A DNA stretch of 64,000 bases from Paramarasmius palmivorus (Eukaryota; Basidiomycota; Agaricomycetes; Agaricales; Marasmiaceae): assembly GCA_037176845.1 (NCBI GenBank), contig JAYKXP010000129.1, positions 62,001-126,000 on the forward strand, in the 5' to 3' direction. The position numbers were made by a program, and so were the translations under genes. Under the pieces are notes generated by a model. The model ran no database searches. It had not been told where the DNA came from and saw nothing but the letters and a program-made list of their open reading frames with translations. How positions within the stretch are numbered: the first letter of the stretch is position 1; the number at the start of each line of letters is the position of its first letter. Below are positions 34,701-44,753 of this stretch, in pieces.

Positions 34701-35536
34701 TATCGTCTGTAGTGCTGTTCAACATATAGAGGTCAAAGACAGGGGAATTCGCATACCTGTGTTGACTTCCAATGGATACAAGTCCTCTGAGAGTAGAGGT
34801 GCGAAAAGCTCCGTCACCTTGATCTCCAGATTCACCATAAGCTTCTTGGCTTCCAACCTCTTGTCCCTCAAGTCGCAATGTATGACATCCCAACGACGAC
34901 TGTCCTTCCTTTTCCGCCTACGCTCTTTCTCCTTGGACTCGAAGGACTGGACGGCAGCCATTCCTTGCCGTAAGTAGCAAGAGATGTCCCCGAGTAGCGC
35001 ACGCTGTCGGTGTGGTTCCATTTCCCCAAACTCTTCGAGAAGTTGGTCATCGTACGAGCGAACCTTTTGAAGTAGCTTATTTAAAGCTTTATATTCATCT
35101 TCCTCGACTTTCGGTGCTTGTGGTGAGGCAGTACTTGAATCGAGGTTGGTAGCAGGTATAGGAGGCGATGGGGACGGGCGTCGCGGAGATGGGAGACGAC
35201 CAAAACGCTGACCCGGTCTACGCGCCTTGAGATGTGACTTCGTAAGCACTGCTTCAATGCTCTTCAGAGCATCACTAGCTCCGATTGGCTCGAGTTTCTC
35301 AGGCATGTCTTGAGCAGCCTTCGTGTAAACTTCGGCCGACGACATAAACAGGCCATCTTTTTGATGTTGAAGGCCGGAATAAGCTCCCGATGTTAAGCCC
35401 GCCGCAGTCAGGTGAGTGTCAATTGAAGGATCCTATAAGAGAATGAGCACAAGAAAACGTATATACAATTCCTGGAACCTACCTCCTGGCCGAAACACCC
35501 AGGTGGGTGTACATCTAGGTTTATGGAATCTGTCAT
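31785..35536 (-). mobile_element. Plavaka/CACTA-like (Tnp2 family) DNA transposase gene
   Basis: Exons complement(31785..32927 [with one further 51-nt intron near 32,310-32,360], 32980..34706, 34757..35432, 35483..35536) stay in one frame for about 1,180 residues. The N-terminal part includes MTDSINLDVHPPGCFGQE and a charged helical region. Then come a hydrophobic block (GISQVIIVLAVVCNMVMGM), a zinc-knuckle-like CPVC...YPERC, FMREFRGPD, RLAFALHMDFFNPNGN, CSRCNLS and LVVDSMHCLLEGLVHYHCRH. The C-terminal SGVYLPIALITLWG and FGPVHSWWCFPFERVIGAL are typical of Plavaka elements of agarics. The frame is open, so the transposase may be functional. Terminal inverted repeats were not found by eye. Confidence 0.85.
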
Positions 35537-36195
35537 GCTGTCCTACGTATATATAAGCCAGGGTAGCGGGTGGTAGGAAGGACGCCCTTGGTGGTTCCAC
35601 TTTCCCCTGGGAGTAAAAAGAGAGAGAATGTGAAGCAGATGGGGTGTGGGCAAGGGGAAAAGAGTTGCGGTTAAAAAGGCCCTAAACAATAGGGAGCGAA
35701 CAAATATGGTCATGGGAGTGAAGCGTCTTGTGTTGGAAGTTGAATGTACAGACCAGTTTTTTCCGTGACATGTGACGCTGACATTGGATTCTTCGCCTGG
35801 AAACCGATATCGATATCTCACGCTTATCAGGGGTCCCTGCAGTATGGAATGAACGTCGTTCGAGGATACTGTATGGGTGACGCATGCACGGGCAAGCTTG
35901 AACGAGAAGGGTTGGGGTCATTCCTTTAGAGAAAAGGTGAGAGTAAGTATTGTTTTCGATGTCAGTGGCCTAATTCGCACGCATTTAGCTCGGATTCTCA
36001 GAGAGATATTCATTCCATCCATAGACAAAAAGGAGATTCGCTGAAAGCAGGCTGCAAACACTCGCCTCGTCAAAAGATTTCACAATAAGAGTTCCCAGAC
36101 TGCCTCTGTTATTGTTCAACGATTCAAGCACCATGCATAAATACTAGATTGTGGATCAGCTCATTCATCAGCAAATCCACTTTCACCTAGACAAG
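35537..36195. other. Spacer between transposase and coiled-coil gene
   Basis: A TATA-like tatatataagcc string sits at about 35,549 just upstream of the transposase start (on its strand this reads gcttatatata). No gene is recognised. One element terminus would be expected here if the transposon is complete, but no terminal repeat could be matched to the 31.6-31.8 kb side. Confidence 0.45.
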
Positions 36196-39100
36196 ATGGC
36201 CGATACCGATATTCCATCATTGGCGTCAGGCGATGAATTCACTTTCGTGGCGGCTCCAGGACCGTTACCAAACGCCACCATGACAAGCCCGCTCTCAGAC
36301 AAATCAGCCCAGGCTGCGCCCTCTATGCCGACTTCTTTCTTAAACGCTCCAATATCTACGTCTCGCAAACGTCCCAACAGCGACGACAAGGGAAATTCAT
36401 ACCCCAACCAGGTTCGCGCGGTTGCGGGGCCCTCCAGTGAAGCAATAGAGAGCGTAAGTCTGATCCAGTGAAATATGATTCTGGCCTGATCCCCCCCCCA
36501 GGAACGTATCCTCCGCCAGGCCGCCGAAGAGAGATGTCTCAAACAAAGCGAAGAGCTCGAGAGTCTCAGGTCTCAAATTATGACCGCCATCGACGACAAA
36601 CGGCGGCTGGAACAGACGAACGCAAACCAGTCGGAGGAACTCCAAGCACTGTCGCTACAGATCGAAGTCACGAAGAATCGGGTAGGACACGCTTCGCAAC
36701 AAGAAGTTGAGCAGGTCAGTAATCTATTCACTCAGCGGTAACAAGCCAAACACGAGTCATTGTATAGGAGCGCGCCCAACGGAAAGCTGCCGAAACACGA
36801 TGCCAGGAGCAAGCAAAAACCCTGGAAAACATCCGACAGGAGATTTCGATACTCGAGAGGGAGAAGAAATCTCTCGAAGAAAAAGAAAACAAACGTGAAG
36901 TCGACATCAAGGATCTACGGTTTCAAATCCAGACGTTAATGGACGAGAAAGAGCGAGTGAGTTGCACCTGAATACCTGGCAGTTTCCTACAGCTAACACT
37001 GGTTCAGGTACAAGCGTTTCCAAATCGTTCTCAGGAAGAGATAGAACAAGTAATACTTACTTTACCGTCCCTTCTATTACTAAGTATAAACGTCTCCCCG
37101 TAGGAATACATCTCTCGTCAAGCAGCTGAAGCAAAATATCAAGAATTTACCAAGACGGTGGAGAATATCAAGGGCAAGATCTCGGCGCTCCAGCATGAGA
37201 AAGAAGCCCTTGAAGAAAAGAACGCTGAGCAAGACATGAACATCAAAGCTTTGCGCTCGCAAGCAGAAATATTGAGGGAAGAGAAAGAACAAGTGGGTGC
37301 ATTCTATTCGTCAACGTGTTATATTTCATTGAGCTTTGATCTCCTATTTAGGCGCAAGTATCTCCAAAGGGTATTCAAGACGAAATGAATGCGGTATGCA
37401 TCTAACATCCCTTTCTGTATCGGCTCATGAATGCCCACTTTTAGGAGCGTGCCCTCCGTCTGGCAGCCGAAGACAAGTGTCAGGCATACAATCGGCAGCT
37501 CGTAGAAACCAGACTCCAAAATGCAACCCTTGTTCACGAGAAAGAATTACAGGAGCAGACAGTCGACCAGCAGAAAAGAGAGATCAAGGCAATGGCAAAC
37601 GAGATACGACAGATCAACGAGAAGAAAAACCAAGTACGCTGAGAGCTTTAGGCCTCCGCTCACAAAGTTTGACATCCTTTCAGGAGCGTATCGAGCGAGA
37701 GGAACTCGAAGAGCGGGGTAGAGAGAACGTTCGAGTCCAAGTGGCATTTATGACGAGCGAGAACGAGACGTTGGACAAGCTAAATAAAGAACTACAAAAA
37801 GAAATTCTTTCCCTGAAGCAGGTATGTTTGCGTATACTCTATTGTTAAGTGTATTCCTCAAAGAAGATAGGGCAACCACGCATGCTCCATGACGCTTCAA
37901 ACAATAGTAAGTATATTAGTCGCGCGAGCAGAACAACTTGGCTGACTTGTGGGCTAGATACGCGAACGGGATGAAGCTACTCGGTTGTCCCGACAAACTC
38001 GCGACGAATGCGACGAACTAAACGAACGCCAAGAGGAGATGGAAGTCACCGTGGCAATACAATCGGAAAGGCTCGGCATTTTGGTATGTGTAAATGAATA
38101 TATGTACCTAACGCTGAATAACAGAGTTGCAGGCTCAAGAGAGGGACGATGCTCTTGTCGAATTGAAACGCTTGCAAGAATCTGCAGAGGTAAGGCTTCA
38201 CATCGCTGCATCAACCTTCTGACGCCCCTCCAGTCTGGGCATACCACCCAACAATTGAAAGAACAAGAGGAGCAGATTGCCAAACTGGTACGTGCATCTG
38301 CACTGTGTAGTTTTATTGCTTCATGTTTTTTATGATAGCGAGCGGAACTGGACGCCCTGCGTTTGCACAAAGAGAAGGTATAGATACTCCAATTCGGATG
38401 ACAGACTAACCAAAGTTTTCCAGGCCCCGAGCGCAAGAGAGCATAATCTCCATCGACCTTCTTCGCTGCCCAACAACTCACCCGCAGACTCACGTCTACC
38501 GGGCAACAGATGGTACCCGGATACCTCACACGACGAGCCCGACGATGCAGACAGGGAAGATGAGGGGCTGTTTGCCTCATCGGCTACAATCCAAAAAATT
38601 GTTGACGAGGCATTCCAGAAGTTTGGCGCCAAGTTATCGCAGTCGTCAAGCACTCAACCCGCTTCTACTGCCCCAGCATCTCCTCGGAAGCGCAAAATCG
38701 AACCAAAACCAGGGAGCGATGCATATAACAAATCGATTAAGCACACAGCGTTTGGCTCGATGGAGGCAAAGACGGAGTCCCAGTGGCGCGTTAGTACCTA
38801 TCTCTTGTAATCCTGTTCCAATGTTCAGGCCACCTCCAGAGTGCGATGCGCCAAATTTTTTTGAGCAGGACGGGCATGCATGCAGTCAACGCCTTTCAGA
38901 CCTACCGACCTGTTGCCGACCAGATTGCCGAAGACTACGCAAAAGGTATAGGAGCCGGTCCCGTAGGTGACCAAAAATATGTTCTTTACTTTGGAGACGG
39001 CTGGAGAACAGCAAAGTGGACTAAACAAGTGATTAAAAATTTCATCCCTGATGTTATTGCCAAGCACGCATCAGCTAGGATCCCAGGCGTGTGTCTCAGC

Positions 39101-39853
39101 GCACCGACCATCGAAGCTTGTATACTGGACTATGTTAAACAAGCCCGTGTCTCTTGGAATCGTCGCAAACCCCGACTTCACGAGTCTGGTACACGCTATG
39201 AGACTCGGGAGGAGGCTCTCGCTAGAAGTAGATCACAGGAAGAACAACGTGCTATTAGCTTGCGGTCCTATAGCCGAAAATCCTCGGTAAGGTTTTTTGT
39301 CGACTTCGAACCTGCGAAGCTGATTCTGGTGCTGCTCAAGAAATACCGGGAACGGCTAGAAGCGGTCAACGAGCTCCTCAAAGATACTACGTTGACCTCC
39401 TTTACTCGGAACAAATGGGAAATGGTTCAGAACATCGTTGTAACTCTGGGAAACGAAGGGCAGTCCTCGGATGAAACTGACAACGAAAATCCTGACCGTC
39501 CAATGGTCTCTTCTATCCCGTACTATCGACGCCGCATTGTCAGTGAACTATTATCAGAACTTGACGGTGAGTGGAGACGACGCCAGATCCAACTAGCGCG
39601 CACGAGCCGCAAGCGAGTCACCACCACTCTCCGACCTCGCCACCGTGGCACAAAAAAGAGTACACGCACACTTGTTCGGCGGCTTCCACAAGCATGCTAT
39701 CATCGGCGATTCCTTCGTTCGCTAGATGTATTCGAAAGGGATGTTCTCGATATACAGGACCTTGAACTACCACTCTTGGATCGAGCAGCTCAGCATGGGT
39801 CAGATACGGAGCCAGAATCAGCGATGGAGACAGAGGTGAATGTCTTTCGTTGA
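36196..39853 (+). CDS. Long coiled-coil protein built from repeated exon pairs
   Basis: Exons include 36196-36453, 36502-36714, 36768-36956, 37008-37049, 37104-37292, 37352-37393, 37445-37633, then about 37684-37821, 37961-38082 and several small ones, 38440-38789, and from about 38,840 to 39,853. The start is MADTDIPSLASGDEFTF. A disordered N-terminus leads into about 450 residues of coiled coil. Exons of 63 residues beginning ER-x-x-R-x-AAE-x-K/R-C or EYISRQAAEAK alternate with exons of 14 residues (VQAFPNRSQEEIEQ, AQVSPKGIQDEMNA). After a Pro/Ser linker with a KRKIEPKP basic patch comes a folded C-terminal region (AFQTYRPVADQIAEDYAK, YVLYFGDGWRTAKWTKQV, NKWEMVQNIVVTLGN) with a very basic segment near RSLDVFERDV. 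The family is not recognised. The reading of the small exons 38,080-38,440 is tentative. Confidence 0.75.
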
Positions 39854-40958
39854 ACAGTGACTATTTACTGATCAACGCACTATCCTAGTGAACGTAATGC
39901 GAGAACCTGGTACATTGTATTGGTGTCCTTCTGTACGTCGCGACGTGAGCGACTCTCGGCGTATATCTCCTTCGTAGCTTCTTTGAACGGAATACACAGT
40001 TTTAATTGGTCGGACACAGCTAAAATTCAAGAGGTCCTTGACTTCCGGGATTTGAGAGTCCTGTCCATGAACGTCAGCATCCACCAAAGAGGCTAAGGGA
40101 TATCAATACCTGTAGCAAATAAATTAATTTCCGTAGGTTCTCGTTTTATCTGGATTCGTTATTGTCGTCGCCGATCTTAAAGATTTACTCTCGAAGTCCC
40201 GGTCCTGCAAAAGCTCCTGGCCCTGTTTGTAATCCGCGGAAAGAACTAATCCCGAGAGTATTGCGCATAGTCCTGATTTGAGAAACGATACGCTTTAGTG
40301 TCGATTTTGTCAGTGTACTCTGAGACCGTTAAAGCTGCTTCAGTCTCAGATACTGTCGTTGCACGAGGGTCAACCGAAGAGGGTTGTACTTTGCCCGGTC
40401 CACAAGGTATTCGCCGACTGCCCCAATGGCAAGCTGCGATCCGGAAGATGTTGATTTTGCAGCTACAGTCTCCCAATCTTCGTTGCCGGAGTCTTCCTCT
40501 TCGATATACATCTACCTTTCTTTGAGAACACACGTTCCTTGAAATCCTCAGTGACGATGAAGAGATAGAATTTCCCACTATTTCCCCGGTTTGTCGTTCC
40601 CCTTCAGCTCGGTCTCTTCACCCTTTTCTCTCTGTCAGACTTCTCCTGCTGCAAACCTCCTTACCAACGCTCGCCATGTCCATTCGCGCTTCGTGTTTGG
40701 ATTGAAGACGTTAGCCAGGGTCGACCCAGCGAAGACTATAACAATCTGGAAGTGGGATCCGCGTTGGATGAGGACGCCGCGTCGGCGGTGTTCACCGCAG
40801 AACGCGTCTAGTTTATTGTCTTTGCGGACCACCCAACATCATTTTAGTACCCATTTTCAGAAAATAATGACTTTGTGCTCACATCACACCACTGCCAGCG
40901 ATATGTTCTGCAATTGATGGTCCACTGGTTATGGAAAGGTAACATATATACAAAGGTT
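39854..40958. other. Intergenic interval with ambiguous short frames
   Basis: Between two convergent genes. A minus-strand frame (40,329-40,511; MYIEEEDSGNEDWETVAAK) and a plus-strand frame around 40,550 (ILSDDEEIEFPTISPV) look coding-like in composition but neither connects to other exons. No gene is called. Confidence 0.35.
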
Positions 40959-43900
40959 CTACGTTGTGATATACCAAGGCTGCCTCGGCGTACGCACTTC
41001 AGGTCGTTTTTTCCTTGCCTCCTTCCTCACGTCATCGAAGAGTTTGCGCGAGGCTGTGAAGATTTCACGAGATTCCTCAACATACTCGAGGTCTTCCGGA
41101 GATACGTCCAACCGCTCTTCTGTCAGTCTTTCAACCCCGTCAGCGAACTCCACAATGCCTAGAATAAACCACCGATTCTCGTTCGTTTTGGCGCCGTTGT
41201 AGAAATAGTGGATCTGTCTCCCAACTTTGCCAATAAGTTGATGTGGTCCGCGAGCGATGACGAGGAGGTCCTTGTCTTTGCAAGGATCTGGACGCACTCG
41301 AAACGGATGAATAGTGCTGGGATCCAGTTCAAACACCTCATCGTTGCCGAAAATGCGGACGATGACCTCTCCCAATGCGTTCTTCTCCGGAGTGAGAAAG
41401 GTGCCTTGTTGTTCTCCCATGGTGTCATGTTGACCACCTTTGACATCCACGTGAATGGGTATACCCAGGAGATTGAAATGAAGTATCCAGTGAGAAGGGG
41501 GTTGATCGCCTTGAGGTGTGCCCGATCTGGCTATGGCTGGCGAAGCACTACGGAATCGTTCTGGCGTGGCGCCTCTCCATTCAGATTTGTCGCTATATTC
41601 GTTCCAGATTTTGTGGTGTATCTCAATGAAATCCTCTCGGTTCAAGTTGAACCCACTAACCCATTCGTCGAGTGTCTCGTCGAGTGTCATGTCTCCTGGA
41701 TCCAAGTCGTCCCGCCACTCTGCCGCGGGAGAAGGGTCAGGCACCAGGTCGAGAGAAGAAGGGGAATAGGGATCAGGCGCATGGTCGAGAGGAGAAGGAG
41801 AGCGATCCGGGACATGGTAGGGAGAAGAAACTGAGCGATTGGAAGGGGAGGCCGGAGGTACTGACAAAGCGGATGGCGCAATAGACTTTGGTTTACACCA
41901 AGGTATAGGCTGGCTATTCACCGTCGACTTGACTATCGGCTTGAAGAACGCCTGATCCTCACGTAGAGGTTGAAATGGCTCCAGCAAAAGGCCACTGATG
42001 AGTTCTCGAACTTGGGCATAGTTCACCTTGACCAGTGGACTGCACTGTACAGGGGTGAAGAGGTGCAATTCCAAGTCCAGTTCTACAGTGGAGTCGTGGT
42101 GAGAGTCTAACGTTCGCACATTTACCCCTTTGACGGTGGCCTTGTGGCCTTTGTGTTTTCCCCCTACAATGTGTACCTTTAACTCTACCCACGGTTGCAC
42201 GCCTGTGCTGTAGCGGAAAATTTCCTCAAACACCCCGAAACGGATTTTGTCACGATCGCACAAAGGCTGGTATTGAAGTAGCGGCTGATTGGTGCTGTAT
42301 CGCGACCGTCAGGGACCCGACTTCCAATAGTGTCACGAAACACCCACCTGTACTCCGTCAGATCTTGGTACCTGAACTTCTCGGTGCATTCCAGATCGAT
42401 CAGAAAGACAGTGACGAAGAGCAGCAGCCGGTGTGTCGAGCGAATGACATCTTTCACCAGTCCGGTCAGGCCTTTGTAGCGACCATCCTTTATGACGGTG
42501 ACCTTAACGTCTCGCCATGGAATGTCCACGGTTGCGAAGGAAGGGATACAATGCTCGACGGAGTTGATGTGGACAAAAATAAGCTGTAACCCCAGTTGTC
42601 AGTTGCGTTTGGCTACTCGGCCAGCTCACTGAACTCACTGAATTAGGCGAAGTATTTTGACGCTCTAGGAGCCCAACAAAACCTCCATGCATCTCAAGCA
42701 CAAACCCTTCCCTTCCGGCGTGCAGTCCGCCCACCACACTGACGTATTTGCCTACCTCGACGTTTTTGCGAAGATCCGACGTGGAGACAATTCTTTCCAG
42801 AGTTCCCGACGACTGTGGATGTGCGAAGTCGACCACGCAACGAGTGGCGTCGGTGAACTCGGTTATTGTACCGTTGAGTACAATGGGAAAGTGCGGATGG
42901 TCGTAAGTGACTGCTTCTCCGGGACTGAATTTCCATGTATCCGGAACGGGCATTGGAAAGCGATACAAGAGTGGGTGTTTGGACAAAGCGAGATGTGGTT
43001 GAAGTTCTGATGGCACAACACTGGTGGGTTCAACAGCATCCTCCCAGAGAAAGTTGACGAGAAGACCGTGGCAATAGAGACGTCGTTGATGGTGGTATGT
43101 GTCCTTCCCCAAACTAGTCACCTCTGAGCTAGGGTGCATGGAAGGTCGAAAGAGTTGTGGCGTATGACGTTGCAATGGGTGATGATTTCTCCTGGGCCGC
43201 TTCCCCTCGGTATATCTGCCTGCATGTAGCAAGGGGTCAGGGTTACTCTGGGGTTCAGACCCTTGAGGTCTCCCAAAAGCTTCACCTAAGCCTCGCCCTT
43301 CTTCTTCTCTCTTTCTCTTCCTGCCCTGCTTCATCACCTCTTTCGAACTTGCCTCCCCCGAGGGAAAAGCACTTTCGTTGTGGGGTAAGTGTGGCAGCAG
43401 ATCAGAGATTGGGTTGGAAGGGACAGGGAAGATGTTTGTGCGAGAAAGCGATGGAACGGTGTACTCTCTGGGCACTAAGAGTACTTGATACCCTGTTCGA
43501 TCCTCTATGAAAACCTCATCGTCCTTGGCCTGGTCCTGAAACCTACTTCTATCCCGGATCTTCCTGCTCTTCCTCTTCTTCACTTGCCTAATTTCCCTTT
43601 CCCAGATCACACCCACATCGCCGCGGTATTTGCCTCTTCGAATCTGCACCCACTGCCCCACTCGAAGTATTGGCAAAGGCAGGTCTCCGGCTTTGGCTGC
43701 GCGTAACCTACTCGCCCAGTTAGACCACGATATGAGGAGCTCCCGACGACGAGACGCATCCTTGGGAATATACGGTTTCGGACGAGCAGAAGGTACTGGT
43801 TGGGAGGAAAATTTAACGGGTTTGTGAAGAATGATATGAGATTCTCGACTTTGTGGTAACGGCAAGCCAGTAAGTTTCGATCTTTCTCCCGCTCGATACG

Positions 43901-44310
43901 GCGTTCGTTTCGAAGATGAGGCTGATGAAGACAGAAAAAGGCCGTCCGACTCGATGGGCTGTTGGAATCTGGCGAGAACGCTCGGAAAAGCAACGTCGTC
44001 GAGCGATTCTGTATGCTTGGCCGGGCATGGTAAAGTGTTGCACCACTTCTGGGCTATAGCGGCAAGGAATTCCCCTTCTTGCTGAATGTCTAAAGCCTCC
44101 TCGAAGACTCGTCGGTGAGTAGGGCCTTCCTCAGTCTCTAGTTCGCTCTCGGACTGTAGGAACTCATCTGCAATCGCACGTTAGCGGGGGAATATAGATC
44201 CAGGTATTGTGGTACATACCTTCTTCATCCAGCTGTGATTCAGAGTCCTCTCCTTTATCAACCGCCGCCTCCCAGTCTAAAAATTTCGAGGTCCTCTTGC
44301 CGTTTGCCAT
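40959..44310 (-). CDS. Multi-KOW (Spt5-like) protein, 1,063 residues
   Basis: Model complement(join(40959..42294, 42348..42583, 42639..44167, 44220..44310)); lengths sum to 1,064 codons. The start is MANGKRTSKFLDWEAAVDKG, followed by an acidic stretch (LDEEDEFLQSESELETEEG), as at the N-terminus of Spt5. KOW-type motifs, which bind nucleic acid or RNA polymerase partners, occur near residues 198 (GQWVQIRRGKYRGDVGV), 515 (GKYVSVVGGLHAGREGFV), 563 (VKVTVIKDGRYKGLTGLV) and 650 (LKVHIVGGKHKGHKATV). A Ser/Pro-rich repeat follows (SPLDHAPDPYSPSSLDLVPD), then a final globular region. No NGN domain was recognised, so this is an Spt5-like relative, not Spt5. It is head-to-head with the JmjC-like gene. 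The likely location is nuclear and the likely role transcription or chromatin; this is inference. Confidence 0.82.
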
Positions 44311-44753
44311 ACCAGGCCCTAAAATCTACCGTCAGCTACGGTGTGAGAGGTAAACATAGACTGGTGATTGAGCAGGCTCTCATTTGGCCTAATTACTCTT
44401 CAAGCACTCATTAAATCTCATGATTTTGACATGAAACTGTATTTGATGTTGTAATATAACTACTCTACTGGCGTAGTACGTGTGGCTTACCTGTGATGTT
44501 GGAAGTTAAGTCAAGAGGAGAAGAATTGATTACGTGTGAACCTCAGCGTGATCGAGGTCAATAGACGCCCTCAGCGCTAGGTTGGTCAACATTGTTGAAC
44601 GATTAGCGCTGAGGGCGTCTATTGCTGCTCAAGGAGGTGAATCGCACACGTAAGCAACCTTTCACACCTTGACCTTTTGCTATTATCGCTGCTCAGCGCT
44701 CCGACGCTGTATAACTAATTAATGCGCCCCTCGTGTTAGAGAAGCACTTTGGT
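44311..44753. promoter_or_regulatory. Shared divergent promoter of the KOW and JmjC-like genes
   Basis: 443 bp separate two start codons that point away from each other. The centre is a long palindrome (see the repeat entry). Several copies of an agcgctgag/ctcagcgct string lie at 44,574, 44,608 and about 44,692. No gene fits here. Confidence 0.55.
44507..44680. repeat. Long imperfect palindrome with 20-bp perfect core arms
   Basis: Arms 44,562-44,581 (aatagacgccctcagcgcta) and 44,606-44,625 are exact reverse complements around a 24-bp loop. The pairing continues imperfectly outwards: ttgattacgtgtg at about 44,528 pairs with cacacgtaagcaa at about 44,646, and agtcaag at about 44,511 with cttgacc at about 44,670. 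Total arms are about 75 bp. This could be a foldback/MITE element or a cis-regulatory palindrome. Confidence 0.85.

Noticed and set aside
31603..36150. Terminal inverted repeats of the Plavaka-like element
   Set aside because: The flanks 31,604-31,784 and 35,537-36,150 were compared by eye and no convincing inverted match or target duplication was found, so element ends are not claimed.
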